DNA of 64,000 nt from Dactylosporangium sucinum (GCF_014647515.1 NZ_BMPI01000015.1:126831-190830); one strand, 5' to 3'. Numbered from the stretch's first letter, positions 1-8,913 are shown. Numbers and translations: made by a program. The notes: generated by a model not told the origin, from the sequence alone.

Positions 1-1380
1 GCCGCGATGGCCGGGCTGACGCTGTTCCTGGGGCTGCTGTCGGCGACGCTGAGCCGCAGCGACGTGAACCGCGGGGTGCTGACCGTCGACCAGTTCCACT
101 TCGTGCATCGCCCGCTCGTCGGCGACGGCAGCGTCACGGCACGGGTCACGGCCCAGACCGACTCCGGCGCGTGGGCGAAGGCCGGCCTGATGCTCAAGGC
201 GAGCGACACGAGCGGAGCGGCGTATGTGGCGCTGATGGTCACGCCGGACCACGGGGTCCTGCTGCAGGCCGACGCGCGGACCGAGCTGCGCGGCGGGAGC
301 GGCGGCGCGCCCCGCTGGCTCCGGCTGACGCGGGCCGGCCAGTCGGTCACCGGCGCCGAGTCGGCCGACGGGGTGGCCTGGCGCGACGTCGGCACCGTCA
401 CCGTTCCCGGGCTGCCGGCCGAGGCGCGGGCGGGCGTGTTCGTCGGTTCCCCGCCGTACGTCCACTTCGTCCAGTTCCCCGGGGAGTACCGGAGGTACGA
501 CCCGACGATCGGTGCGGCGAGCTTCGACCACGTCGCGGTGAGCCCGAGCGGGCCGGCCGCTGCCTGGCAGGACACCGACGTCACGCCGGCCGATCCGCGG
601 GATCCGCCGCCGCCCCTCGACGGCGGCCTGCCGAACCTGCCGATCCTGCCGGGTGCCAGCGCATGGCACGACGACGGCTCGGTCACCGTCCGGGGCAGTG
701 GCGACATCGGCCGGGTCGGCCTCGGCGGCATCGACATCGCCGACCTGGACCGCGTGAAGGCCAGCCTCTTCGGCGTGCAGCTCGGCATCATCGGGGCCAT
801 CGCGCTGGGGGCGCTCGCGATGACGTCGGAGCACCGCAGCCGGACGCTCGACACGACGTTCGCGATGCAGCCGAGGCGTTCGCTCGTCCTGGCCGCGAAG
901 TCGGTCGTGCTGGCGCTGGTCGTCCTCGCCGCCGGGCTGGCGACCGGGGTGGTGAGCTTCCTGGTCACGCAGCCGCTGCAGGAGACCGGCGGATTCGGGC
1001 CGCCCGTCTACCCGTCGCACAGCCTGACCGACCCGGTGGTGCTGCGCGCGATCGGCGGCGCCGCGGCGTACCTGGCGTTGATCGCCGTGTTCAGCCTGGC
1101 GGTGGGCACGATCGTCCGCCGTACCGCCGGTGCCGTCATCGCCCTGCTCACGCTGCTGGTGGTGATCCCGGTCGTCGTGGCGGGCACGTCCGACGCCGGA
1201 GACGGCTGGCTGCGTCGCTTCACGCCGGTGGCCGGCACGTCGATCCTGCAGACGACGCAGTTCCCGCCGGGATCGAACGAGACGGTGACGGGGCCGTGGA
1301 CGGGGTTCGCGGTGCTGTGCGGGTACACCGCGGCGGTGCTGGGCGCCGCGTTCTGGCTGCTGCGGAGGCGGGACCCGTGA
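1..1380 (+). CDS. ABC-2 type transporter permease with an extracellular concanavalin-like domain (5' end outside window)
   Basis: Membrane subunit of an ABC transporter; the substrate is unknown. The reading frame is open from the first base, so the gene probably starts upstream. The visible product has the end of a first membrane helix (about residues 1-16 of the part from the ATG at 7), then about 160 residues resembling a DUF1349/LamG-type beta-sandwich, a proline-rich stretch, and a permease half with several helices. The cytoplasmic signature EHRSRTLDTTFAMQPRR is typical of actinobacterial ABC-2 permeases and recurs in the next gene. The sandwich sits between helix 1 and helix 2, so it should face outside. 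The stop overlaps the next start (GTGA), indicating translational coupling to a partner permease. The cognate ATPase is probably upstream of the window. Confidence 0.8.
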   Translation, partial: AAMAGLTLFLGLLSATLSRSDVNRGVLTVDQFHFVHRPLVGDGSVTARVTAQTDSGAWAKAGLMLKASDTSGAAYVALMVTPDHGVLLQADARTELRGGSGGAPRWLRLTRAGQSVTGAESADGVAWRDVGTVTVPGLPAEARAGVFVGSPPYVHFVQFPGEYRRYDPTIGAASFDHVAVSPSGPAAAWQDTDVTPADPRDPPPPLDGGLPNLPILPGASAWHDDGSVTVRGSGDIGRVGLGGIDIADLDRVKASLFGVQLGIIGAIALGALAMTSEHRSRTLDTTFAMQPRRSLVLAAKSVVLALVVLAAGLATGVVSFLVTQPLQETGGFGPPVYPSHSLTDPVVLRAIGGAAAYLALIAVFSLAVGTIVRRTAGAVIALLTLLVVIPVVVAGTSDAGDGWLRRFTPVAGTSILQTTQFPPGSNETVTGPWTGFAVLCGYTAAVLGAAFWLLRRRDP

Positions 1381-2207
1381 TCCGCGCGGTGTGCTCCGAG
1401 TGGACCAAGCTGCGGTCGCTGCCGTCCGGCGTCTGGTCGCTGGTCGCGGTGGCCGCGCTGATGGTCGGCGGCGGGGCGGCCGTCATCCTGATCACGGACG
1501 TGCCCGGGTGCGCGACCGGTCCGCCCGGCTGCGGCCGGGGCGCAACGGCCGCCTCGGCCCGCGCGCTCAGCGACACCGCCGCCCTGCTGCTGTCGGGCGT
1601 TCACCTGGCCCAGATCGCGGCGGTGGCCGCCGGGGTGGCGCTCAGCTGCGGCGAGTACCAGCCGAGGCTGCTGCGCACCACCCTGGCGATGCACCCGCGG
1701 CGGCCGACCGTGTTCACGGCCAAGGCGATCGTCGTCGGCGCGGCCGTGCTGACCGCCGCGGCGGTGGGCGTCGGCCTGGCGCTGCTGGCCGGGCGGCCGC
1801 TGCTGGAGGCGCACGGGCTGACGCCGGGCGTCGGGTACCCGCCCCCGGACCTGGGCTCGGCGGACCTGCGGCGGGCGGCGGTGGGCACGGCGCTGTACGT
1901 CACGCTGATCGCGCTGCTGGCCCTGGGGATCGGCGCCGTGCTCCGGCACGCTGGTGCGGCGATCGGGGCGACGTTGACGCTGCTGTACGGGCCGTATGTG
2001 GTGACGCTGCTGGTGCCCATGTCCGCCACGGCGCTGCACCGGGTCCAGAGTGTCATGCCGATGAGCGCCGGGCTGGCCGTGCAGACCACCGTGGCGGGCA
2101 CCGGCACCGCGCCGCTGTCGCCGTGGGCCGGCCTGGCGGTGCTGGGGGTGTACGCAGCGTCGTTCCTGTTGCTCGGCGCCGCCCTGGTCGCCGTCCGCGA
2201 CGCCTGA
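1377..2207 (+). CDS. ABC-2 type transporter permease, partner of the preceding gene
   Basis: A 276-residue polytopic membrane protein read from a GTG that overlaps the upstream stop codon in a GTGA. An N-terminal helix is followed by an external loop with two cysteines (about residues 45-50). Then comes the cytoplasmic motif YQPRLLRTTLAMHPRR, the counterpart of the motif in the previous permease, and further hydrophobic segments to the C terminus. The two proteins probably form the heteromeric membrane part of one exporter. The open frame extends far upstream inside the first gene, but the overlap start fits both the family length and the coupling. Confidence 0.8.
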   Translation: MIRAVCSEWTKLRSLPSGVWSLVAVAALMVGGGAAVILITDVPGCATGPPGCGRGATAASARALSDTAALLLSGVHLAQIAAVAAGVALSCGEYQPRLLRTTLAMHPRRPTVFTAKAIVVGAAVLTAAAVGVGLALLAGRPLLEAHGLTPGVGYPPPDLGSADLRRAAVGTALYVTLIALLALGIGAVLRHAGAAIGATLTLLYGPYVVTLLVPMSATALHRVQSVMPMSAGLAVQTTVAGTGTAPLSPWAGLAVLGVYAASFLLLGAALVAVRDA

Positions 2208-2259
2208 CGAACGGGCCGACTGCCGAACGGGCCCACTGCCAACCGGGTGCGGCAGTATC

Positions 2260-3288
2260 GTGGCGCGCGTGGACGGGGAGCTTGCGGGCGAGCTGTACGA
2301 GGAGCTCGGGGAGATCTGGTGCCTCACGTTCGTGCGCGGGGTGGACGCTCGGGAGGCGCTGCGGCGGTTCGGTGCGTATCCGGACACCATTGTTCCTCGG
2401 ACGCTCGGTGACATCGGGGAGCTGAGGCTCTCGTTCGACGCCGGGTATCCGGCCGTCGCGGCGGTCACCGACGTGGGCGGGTGGGCGGTTGTCCTCGAGC
2501 CGGAAGGGTTCGAGGCGGCGCACACGTTGCTCGAAGCGGTGTCGGCGGGGACGGAGGCGGTGTCCGTCCTGCGGCACGACTACGCGGCGGCTCGCTTCGG
2601 TCATGCGGTCGACGGTGTGCTGGTGACCGGGTTCGACCCCGACTGGCCGCATCGGCGCTGGGGCACCGAGCCGGATCGCCACGGGGTGTTCGCCGAGGAG
2701 GACGACGAGCGGGACGCCGCCTGGGCGCTCCCGCTCGCGGCCGGGATCGCCGGTTGGTTGCCCTCGTTGGATTCGGTGCGGGAGCCGTGGCTGTCGGCGG
2801 AGTTCGACCCCTGGTTCACGCCCGCGCGGCCGACCCAGCGGCTGCGCGGGGACGACTCGGAGCTGCACGCGGCGGTCGAGGGGGCCGGGGCGGCCGACCT
2901 GCGGGCGGTAGCGGTCGCCGAGGTGCGGCGCATCGCCGGGCTGCTGGGCGTCGCGGGTACGGCGGGGCTGGAGGAGGTGCTGCGGGCGGCGGCCGGGGAG
3001 CGGTTCCCCGGGGTGCCGGTGGACTCGGCGCTCGGCGTGGCCGTGCGCGGGTGGCTGCGAGAGGCCTCACGGGCGTCCTGGTCGCTGAACCTCGATCGGC
3101 ACCGGATGAGCGAGGGCGAGCGGCAGCGTGGGTACCTGTTCGGCTGGTTCACCGCGGCGCTGCGCGGCGCGCTGGAGCCCGATCCGCTCGCCGCGGCGCA
3201 CGCCGCCCTGATTCCGCTGGTCAACGGGCCGGTCGCGCTGAAGGACCCGGTTGCCCGCGGCGCTGCCCTCGCCCGCCTTCGCCGCTGA
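2260..3288 (+). CDS. DUF6461-like protein of unknown function
   Basis: A 342-residue soluble protein starting at GTG. The first half (about residues 8-150) resembles the DUF6461 family found in actinobacteria, with an N-terminal WCLTFVRG segment, a conserved aromatic/acidic core and the run GGWAVVLEPEGF. The C-terminal half is helical, rich in Ala and Glu, and unassigned. No signal peptide or membrane segment is visible. It lies 52 bases after the permease pair on the same strand and may share its transcript. Molecular function is unknown. Confidence 0.65.
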   Translation: MARVDGELAGELYEELGEIWCLTFVRGVDAREALRRFGAYPDTIVPRTLGDIGELRLSFDAGYPAVAAVTDVGGWAVVLEPEGFEAAHTLLEAVSAGTEAVSVLRHDYAAARFGHAVDGVLVTGFDPDWPHRRWGTEPDRHGVFAEEDDERDAAWALPLAAGIAGWLPSLDSVREPWLSAEFDPWFTPARPTQRLRGDDSELHAAVEGAGAADLRAVAVAEVRRIAGLLGVAGTAGLEEVLRAAAGERFPGVPVDSALGVAVRGWLREASRASWSLNLDRHRMSEGERQRGYLFGWFTAALRGALEPDPLAAAHAALIPLVNGPVALKDPVARGAALARLRR

Positions 3289-3400
3289 AGCCGGTGAAGC
3301 CGGGCGCGCGGAACGACCCGTGCGGCGGGCCAGGACGTGGCACGTGTTCGGAAGTTGACAGTTGCAGGCGTGTGCGGCGGGGCGCTGCGACTGTGGCGCG

Positions 3401-4384
3401 ATGAGTCACGTCCTGCGATCCGCAGCTCGACTCGGGCTTGCGGTCATGGTCTCCGCCGGCTTCTTTGCCGTGACGGCGACGCCCGCGCATGCCGCACCAC
3501 CGGTGGCCACGCTCACCATGAGCGGTGAGATGCACTACGAGGCCGCGCTCAACCAGGCCAACAACGTCCGCATCACCATCGCGGCGCCCGGCGTGTACCA
3601 GTTCATGGACAACTATCCCATCACGTTCAGCACGCCCGACGGGAGCACCTGCTGGTATCCGTACCCGCCGTCGCAGACGATCGTCCACTGTGAGCACTCG
3701 GCGTCGTTCCTCGACGTCAAGACGTACGACCTGAACGACACCATCGACAATCGCACGACCTCGAACATGCACGCGTTCGGTGGGGACGGGAACGACACCA
3801 TCCGGCTCGGGGGTCACGTCACCGCGGCGGCGGCCGGGGACGCGGCGGGTGAGGCCGGCGACGATCTCATCTACTCCGGGCCCGGCGACGACTGGATCTC
3901 CGGGGGCAGCGGCAACGACACCGTCTCGTACGTGGGGCGGACCGCGGCCGTCACCGCGTCCCTGACCGCCGGCGGTGGCGGGGACCCGGCGACCGACGAG
4001 GAGGACGTCTACCTCGGCGGCACCATCGAGAACCTCACCGGCGGCGGGGCCGGCGACACGCTGACCGGCAACGGGTCGAACAACGTCCTCGACGGCGGGT
4101 ACTACACCACGCCCTGCCCCCTGACCCCCGGGCCGCTGCTGTCCACCAACGCCGTGCTCGCGCCGCCGCCGTGCACGACGTACTCCGGCGACGACACGAT
4201 CGACGGCGCCGGGGGCAACGACACGCTGCGCGGCCGGCAGGGAGCGGACTCCCTGCTCGGCGGGCCCGGCAACGACGTCATGTACGGCGACGCCGGGTAC
4301 GACTACCTGTTCGGTGGCACCGGCACCAACGTCTGCTACCCCGGCGCCGACGGCGCCCTGTCACTGAACTGCACGCTCGCGTAG
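3401..4384 (+). CDS. Secreted RTX/hemolysin-type calcium-binding repeat protein
   Basis: The 327-residue product begins with a clear signal peptide, a basic start then a hydrophobic core ending near TPAHA (about residue 30). The central and C-terminal parts carry glycine/aspartate nonapeptides of the RTX type (GGDGNDTI, GGSGNDTV, GAGGNDTL, GGPGNDVM), which fold as calcium-binding beta-rolls in this family. Cysteines are scattered through the exported part, including one near the C terminus. An in-frame ATG lies 13 codons upstream, but the ATG at 3401 puts the signal peptide at the N terminus. No catalytic domain is visible, so it may be structural or calcium-binding at the cell surface. A strong hairpin follows the stop. 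Confidence 0.8.
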   Translation: MSHVLRSAARLGLAVMVSAGFFAVTATPAHAAPPVATLTMSGEMHYEAALNQANNVRITIAAPGVYQFMDNYPITFSTPDGSTCWYPYPPSQTIVHCEHSASFLDVKTYDLNDTIDNRTTSNMHAFGGDGNDTIRLGGHVTAAAAGDAAGEAGDDLIYSGPGDDWISGGSGNDTVSYVGRTAAVTASLTAGGGGDPATDEEDVYLGGTIENLTGGGAGDTLTGNGSNNVLDGGYYTTPCPLTPGPLLSTNAVLAPPPCTTYSGDDTIDGAGGNDTLRGRQGADSLLGGPGNDVMYGDAGYDYLFGGTGTNVCYPGADGALSLNCTLA

Positions 4385-4392
4385 GTCACGAT

Positions 4393-4440
4393 CCGGGAGG
4401 CGGAGCCAGCAGCCGTACCGCTGCCTCCTCCGTCTCCCGG
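4393..4440 (+). terminator. Probable rho-independent type hairpin after the RTX gene
   Basis: The outer arms CCGGGAGGCGGAG and CTCCGTCTCCCGG pair over 13 positions with one G-U pair, and an inner CAGC/GCTG stem extends it. There is no U-run, as is common in actinobacteria. The remaining sequence to the sigma factor gene (4441-4639) shows no gene. Confidence 0.6.
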
Positions 4441-4639
4441 GCCTCGTCGCCGCCTACGAATGCGGACGGACCCGACAGACAAGCACGCCGCGACGGCATG
4501 GTGGCCACCTTCTCCACCGCGCCGCCGGTGGGCGTGGGCCACCGGTCAGGGGGTACGGCGCACGGCGGCGCCACGACCAGCCTAGAGAAACCTGCTCCGG
4601 CCGTGCAACACTCCACGGCCCGGCAGCCGTCCTATCCCC

Positions 4640-5167
4640 GTGGACCTGGACGACCAGCGGGCGTTTCGCGAGTTCGTCAGCGCGCGGATGGCGTCGCTGC
4701 GCTCGCTGGCCTATGTGACCTGCGGCGACTGGCACGCCGCCGAGGACGCCGTCGCCAACGCGTTGATCAAGTTGTACGCGCGGTGGCGGCGGGTCGACCG
4801 GCCGGATCTCTACGCGCAGACGATGGTGTACCGTGCCGCCGTCGACGAGACCCGCCGGGCGTGGTGGCGGCGGGAGCGGCCGGCCGGCGACGCCATGCCC
4901 GACGTGGAGTCGGCCGACCCGTCCGGGGCCACCGACGAGCGGATCCGGGTCCGCCAGGCGCTGATGGCCGTGCCGCCGGGCCAGCGAGCGGTGCTCTATC
5001 TGCGCTACTACCAGGGGCTCAGCATCGAGGAAACGGCCCAGGTGCTGGGCTGCCAGCCCGGCACCGTCAAGAGCCAGGGCACGCGCGGCCTGGCTCGGCT
5101 CCGCGAACGACTCACCGAACTCAGCGAAACAGCAGACGTGGAGGAGCACGCCGATGCGTGTGTATAA
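4640..5167 (+). CDS. SigE-family (ECF-type) RNA polymerase sigma factor
   Basis: A 175-residue sigma-70 factor of the actinobacterial SigE subfamily. Region 2 (about residues 8-75) contains AYVTCGDWHAAEDAVANALIKLY, the core and -10 recognition helices. Region 4 (about 110-160) ends in a helix-turn-helix with the typical LRYYQGLSIEETAQVLGC and GTVKSQ segments. The GTG start follows a 255-base gap. The stop overlaps the start of the next gene by 14 bases, so the downstream membrane protein is probably made from the same message and may modulate the factor. The promoter recognised cannot be read from the sequence. Confidence 0.88.
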   Translation: MDLDDQRAFREFVSARMASLRSLAYVTCGDWHAAEDAVANALIKLYARWRRVDRPDLYAQTMVYRAAVDETRRAWWRRERPAGDAMPDVESADPSGATDERIRVRQALMAVPPGQRAVLYLRYYQGLSIEETAQVLGCQPGTVKSQGTRGLARLRERLTELSETADVEEHADACV

Positions 5168-6212
5168 GGTGGTGGAGCTGGCGACGTCCGATGCGCCGCC
5201 GCTGCGCCGAACGGTCGACGAGATCGTCGAGCGGGGCGAGCAGGCCCGCCGGCGCCGCCGGGCCGGGCTCGCCGTCACCTCGGCGGCGGCCGCCGTCCTC
5301 GCCGTGGTCGGCCTGGCCGCCGTCGCCCGGCTGGGCACGGCCCGCGAGCCCGAGCCGCTGACCCCGGCCGCCGGCCCGCTGCCGGACTTCCCGCAGCCCA
5401 GCGGCCCGTTCGAGTTCACCATCGCCGGCTACCAGGTGGGCCGCTTCAAGGTCGGCGCGCCGGCCGGGGCGAGCGCCGCCTACCAGCGGGCCCCGGTCTA
5501 CGCCGACGGCGTGACGTCGCGGGTCGACGACACCACGGTGCCGATGTCGGTCGCCGAGCTCGTGGTGTACCGCCCGGGCGCCTTCGCCGCCGACGCCCTG
5601 ACCGGCACGGCGCCGGCCACCGTCGCCGGGCGCGACGCGCTGCGGTTCACGAACGAGCACGGGCTGGGGCTCGCCTGGGAGTACACCGCCGGCGCCTGGG
5701 CGACGCTGATCGGCGGGGGCGGGCAGAACCGGTCCGGCATCAGCATCGCGGATCTGCAGGACATCGCCGCCGGTCTCCGGTCCGGCGGGCCCACCCCGGC
5801 GCGGGTCCCGTTCACGCTGTCGTACGTCCCGGCCGGCTACCGCGCCGTCGAGGCCAGCTCCGGCGCCTACCCGGGCACGCTGCTCGGCCCGGACCCGGCG
5901 GCCATGGCCAGGGGCGGCGCGCTGTTCATGAGCCCGCTGCCGCAGCCGGCCGGCCTGACGGCGCCGTGGAACTTCGGCATCGGCCCGGTGGGCGGCTTCA
6001 CGATCAGCCTGATCCCGAACTCGCAGTCGAACTACCCGCTCAAGCCGGGCGAGCCCAACGCCCCGCGCTGCCCGAGCGAGGCGATCTGCCACGCCTGGAA
6101 CGCGGACGGCTCGCTGCAGATCGAGATCGTCGGCGACGGCAAGCTCCCGGACGCCGAGCTGATCAAGGTCCTGAACGGGCTGACCCTCACCTCGTCGGTG
6201 CTCACCCAGTGA
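5154..6212 (+). CDS. Single-pass membrane protein paired with the sigma factor (putative anti-sigma or sensor)
   Basis: The 352-residue product has a cytoplasmic N terminus of about 37 residues ending in a run of arginines, one membrane helix (about 38-60) and a large external domain. That topology is common for proteins encoded after SigE-family sigma factors. No zinc anti-sigma motif (HxxxCxxC) is present. The external domain has two Cys near its C terminus (CPSEAIC), possibly a disulphide. The start lies inside the sigma gene, which supports co-translation. An anti-sigma role is inference from context. A second pair of the same design lies at 38136-39517. Confidence 0.7.
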   Translation: MRVYKVVELATSDAPPLRRTVDEIVERGEQARRRRRAGLAVTSAAAAVLAVVGLAAVARLGTAREPEPLTPAAGPLPDFPQPSGPFEFTIAGYQVGRFKVGAPAGASAAYQRAPVYADGVTSRVDDTTVPMSVAELVVYRPGAFAADALTGTAPATVAGRDALRFTNEHGLGLAWEYTAGAWATLIGGGGQNRSGISIADLQDIAAGLRSGGPTPARVPFTLSYVPAGYRAVEASSGAYPGTLLGPDPAAMARGGALFMSPLPQPAGLTAPWNFGIGPVGGFTISLIPNSQSNYPLKPGEPNAPRCPSEAICHAWNADGSLQIEIVGDGKLPDAELIKVLNGLTLTSSVLTQ

Positions 6213-6308
6213 TGTAGGTCACGAAGCGTTTGATCCCTCATGATCGGGGATACCTGACCGGCCTCGCCGTAGTGCGCTGGGGGGTGCGCGAGGCGGGACC
6301 GTGGGGGG

Positions 6309-6354
6309 CGGGGTCGAAGGCAGGCGATCACAGCATCGCCCGCCCTCGGCCCCG
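6309..6354. terminator. Hairpin between convergent genes
   Basis: Arms of 20 bases starting CGGGGTCGAAGG and ending CCCTCGGCCCCG enclose a 6-base loop, with only two mismatches and one G-U pair. It sits between the converging membrane-protein and phosphatase genes and probably acts in both directions. Confidence 0.6.
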
Positions 6355-6386
6355 CGGCATTCCCAGCCGTGCAACCACAGCGACCG

Positions 6387-7595
6387 TCAGGCGCGCCGCA
6401 CCGCGAGCACGGCCACGTCGTCGGTCGGCGCCCGGTCGTACAGCAGCGCCGCCATCGCCTCGGCGCAGATCGTGTCGGCGGGCGCCGCCCGGACCGAGCC
6501 CACCAGCTGCTTGAGCCCGTCACTCAGCGCCCGGTCGCGCCGCTCGATCAGGCCGTCGGTGTAGAGGAACAGGGCCGTGCCCGGCTCCAGCGGCAGCCGG
6601 GTGTTGTGCCGCGACGCCTCGGGGTAGGCGCCGAGCGGCAGGTCGGGGGTCACCTCGGCGAGGGCCGGCGCCGACCCGGCGGCGACCACCGGCGGCAGGT
6701 GCCCGGCGCTCGACAGCGTGACGCCCGACAGGTCCGGGTCCACGACGGCGTAGACGACCGTCGCCATCGCGTCGGGCTCGAACCGCTGGACCTTGCGGTC
6801 GAGCCGGGTAAGGACGTCGGCCGGGTCGGCGGTCTCCATCGCATACGCGCGCAGGGCGCTGCGGATGCGACCCATCACGACCGCCGCACGCAGGCCGCTG
6901 CCGGCGACGTCACCGATGACGATGCCGACGTGCCCCGACGGGAGGTCGAACACGTCATACCAGTCGCCGCCGACGCCGACCTCGGCGCCCGGCACGTACC
7001 GCACGGCGACGTCCAGCCCGGGCACCGCCGGCGGCCGGGCCGGCAGCAGGCTGCGCTGCAGCGCGAGCGCGGCCGCCCGGTCGAGCCGGGACATGCGGGC
7101 CTGGGTGGCCAGGCTGACCCGGTCGGCGACCAGCTGGAGCAGCTCGACGTCGTCGGTGGTGAAGCGGCGGTGGGTGTGCGTGCCGACGTACAGCACGCCG
7201 ATCACCCGGCCGCCGACGACCATCGGCACGCCGAGGACCGACTCGATGTGCTCGGCGAGCAGGACCGGGCTCAAGACGTTGGTGTGGTCGACGTGCTCGA
7301 TCGCCATCGGCTCGCCGCGCGCGGCGACGGTGCCGGAGAAGCCGCGCCCGACGGGCACCCGCACGCCCTGGTGGACCTCGCGCTCCAGGCCGCTCGCCGC
7401 GGTCGCGATGAGCTCGCTGCCGCTCGGGTCGAGCAGCATGACCGCCGCGCTGTCGGCGCCGAGCAGCTCGCGGGTCCGCAGGAGCAGCTCGGCGAGCAGG
7501 TCCTCGAGGCCGAGCCGGGACAGCGCGGCGTCGGTGACGGTCTGCAGGCGGCGCAGCTTCTCGGCGCTGCCGTCGACCGGCGCGTCAGCCGTCAT
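6387..7595 (-). CDS. GAF-domain PP2C-type (SpoIIE/RsbU-like) serine phosphatase
   Basis: A 402-residue soluble phosphatase. An N-terminal GAF domain (about residues 15-170, with GADSAAVMLLD and VGRGFSGTVAARGE) is followed by a SpoIIE-type PP2C domain (about 190-402). The metal-binding aspartates lie in GGDWYDVF and IGDVAGSGLRAA, with LFLYTDGLIERRD near the end. Such phosphatases dephosphorylate STAS anti-anti-sigma proteins. The ATGA overlap with the STAS gene upstream fixes the start at 7595 rather than the in-frame ATG nine codons earlier. Signal sensing through GAF is inferred. Confidence 0.9.
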   Translation of the reverse strand: MTADAPVDGSAEKLRRLQTVTDAALSRLGLEDLLAELLLRTRELLGADSAAVMLLDPSGSELIATAASGLEREVHQGVRVPVGRGFSGTVAARGEPMAIEHVDHTNVLSPVLLAEHIESVLGVPMVVGGRVIGVLYVGTHTHRRFTTDDVELLQLVADRVSLATQARMSRLDRAAALALQRSLLPARPPAVPGLDVAVRYVPGAEVGVGGDWYDVFDLPSGHVGIVIGDVAGSGLRAAVVMGRIRSALRAYAMETADPADVLTRLDRKVQRFEPDAMATVVYAVVDPDLSGVTLSSAGHLPPVVAAGSAPALAEVTPDLPLGAYPEASRHNTRLPLEPGTALFLYTDGLIERRDRALSDGLKQLVGSVRAAPADTICAEAMAALLYDRAPTDDVAVLAVRRA

Positions 7596-7891
7596 CGCGG
7601 TGGCTCCGAGAGGTGCTCCCACACGCCACCGAGCTTGAGGACGTCGAGCACGATGCCGGTCGCGTTGACCACACGGAGGCGCTCGTGCTGTCGACGCCCC
7701 CTGAGCAGGGCGTTGATGCCGGCCGAGTCGATGAAGCGGGTCTCGGCCAGGTCCACGACGATCTCCTCGTAGCCCTCGCCGGCCGCCGCGACGGCCCCGG
7801 CGAGCTCGCCCTCGGTCGCCAGGTCGAGGTCCCCCGCGACCCGCACGATGAGCGTGTCACCGTCGCGGCGAGTCGAGACGGAGAAGGTCAT
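7592..7891 (-). CDS. STAS-domain anti-sigma factor antagonist
   Basis: A 99-residue single STAS domain, the usual length for SpoIIAA/RsbV-type antagonists. The phosphorylatable serine is Ser56 in RFIDSAGIN. It is co-translated with the PP2C phosphatase through an ATGA overlap and is divergent from an RsbW-like kinase, so phosphatase, antagonist and kinase are together. The start at 7891 (MTFSVSTRR) is preferred to an upstream in-frame ATG at 7969, which would add 26 residues unlike the family and would run through the divergent promoter. Confidence 0.9.
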   Translation of the reverse strand: MTFSVSTRRDGDTLIVRVAGDLDLATEGELAGAVAAAGEGYEEIVVDLAETRFIDSAGINALLRGRRQHERLRVVNATGIVLDVLKLGGVWEHLSEPPR

Positions 7892-7959
7892 CTTCGCCTC
7901 CCAAGTTGCGCCATCGGCCGATGGCGTGCCGAATCTATAGTGTTGGGCGGGCGTGGGGG

Positions 7960-8394
7960 ATGCCCGCACCCGGATTTCATGTGGTGGATGAGACCTTGGC
8001 CGACGAGTCGCACGTGCTCACGATGCCGCCGGTGACGGTGGACGGAGTCGCCGGTGTGCGCCGGTCGGTCGGCGACGCCGCAGACCGGGCCGGGCTGCCG
8101 CCCGAGCGGGCCGACCTGTTCACGGTCGCGGTCAACGAGATCGTGATCAACGCGATCGAGCACGGCGGCGGCACAGCCGACGTGACGATCATCATCGCCG
8201 GGCCCCGGCTGACGGTCGAGGTGGGCGACCACGGCACCGCCGAGGCGCGGCTGGTGGTGCCGGGCGAGGCGCCACCGGTCGACCAGCCGGGTGGCCGCGG
8301 CCTCTGGCTGGCCAGCCGGCTGTGCGACGAGCTCACGATCGAGCCCCGCGATCACACCGGCGGCACCGTCATCCGGCTGACCACCGTGGCCTAG
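7960..8394 (+). CDS. RsbW-like ATP-binding (GHKL) anti-sigma serine kinase
   Basis: A protein of about 144 residues with a HATPase_c_2 fold: the N-box NEIVINAIEHGG and the glycine lid GGRGLWLASRLCDEL are clear. Members of this family phosphorylate STAS antagonists and bind sigma factors, so it fits as the third part of the module. The start is uncertain: the ATG at 7960 follows a purine-rich GTGGGGG too closely, and GTG codons at 7981 and 7984 are alternatives. A TATAGT at 7936-7941 could be the -10 element. The stop codon overlaps that of hsp20 on the other strand (CTAG). Confidence 0.8.
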   Translation: MPAPGFHVVDETLADESHVLTMPPVTVDGVAGVRRSVGDAADRAGLPPERADLFTVAVNEIVINAIEHGGGTADVTIIIAGPRLTVEVGDHGTAEARLVVPGEAPPVDQPGGRGLWLASRLCDELTIEPRDHTGGTVIRLTTVA

Positions 8395-8855
8395 TCCGCG
8401 GTCCCTTCGATCGTCCTCGGTGACCGGCCGGCCCGGATCGCGATCTTCCTCGGCGCCGGCAGCGGCCTGGTGACGTCTCTGAGGCGCAGGCGGAGCATGC
8501 CGTTGTCGGCCTCGGCCTCGACCTGGTCGGCCGTGACGCCCTCGGGGAGCTGGAACGTCCGGCGGAACGCCCCGTAGCGCACCTCGCGCACCAGCAGGTC
8601 GCTCCGGCGGTCTGCCCAGCGGTCCTTGCGCTCGCCGCTCACCGTGAGCAACCGATCGGCGACCTCGATGTCCACGTCGGCCGTGTCGACGCCGGGAATC
8701 TCCAGCGTGATGAGCACGTCAGCGCCGTCGGTGGCCATCTCGACCGGCGGCACGAACCCGTGGGCAGCCGCGCCGAACGCGTGCCGGACGACGGAGTCGA
8801 ACTCCTGGTCAAGACGGGCCAGCGCCGTGAACGGGTCCCAACGCATCACAGGCAT
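8391..8855 (-). CDS. Small heat-shock protein, Hsp20/alpha-crystallin family
   Basis: A 154-residue ATP-independent holdase chaperone. A short N-terminal arm (MRWDPF, then LDQEFDSVV) leads into an alpha-crystallin domain (about residues 45-135) with LEIPGVDTADVDIEV, LLTVSGERK and GAFRRTFQLPEGV. The ATG at 8855 follows GGGGGTG at normal spacing. The longer in-frame ATGs upstream would read through the promoter and operator. A CIRCE element lies 32 bases upstream, indicating HrcA-type heat-shock control. Confidence 0.93.
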   Translation of the reverse strand: MPVMRWDPFTALARLDQEFDSVVRHAFGAAAHGFVPPVEMATDGADVLITLEIPGVDTADVDIEVADRLLTVSGERKDRWADRRSDLLVREVRYGAFRRTFQLPEGVTADQVEAEADNGMLRLRLRDVTRPLPAPRKIAIRAGRSPRTIEGTAD

Positions 8856-8886
8856 CGTGACAACACCCCCGAAACATCGGTGTCCG

Positions 8887-8913
8887 TTAGCACTCTCGCT
8901 GTGCGAGTGCCAG
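8887..8913 (-). promoter_or_regulatory. CIRCE operator (HrcA binding site) of the hsp20 gene
   Basis: TTAGCACTC, 9 bases, GAGTGCCAG: the left arm matches the CIRCE consensus exactly and the right arm at 7 of 9 positions (consensus TTAGCACTC-N9-GAGTGCTAA), with the canonical 9-base spacer. It lies immediately downstream of a -35/-10 pair, so a bound repressor would cover the transcription start. Confidence 0.88.
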
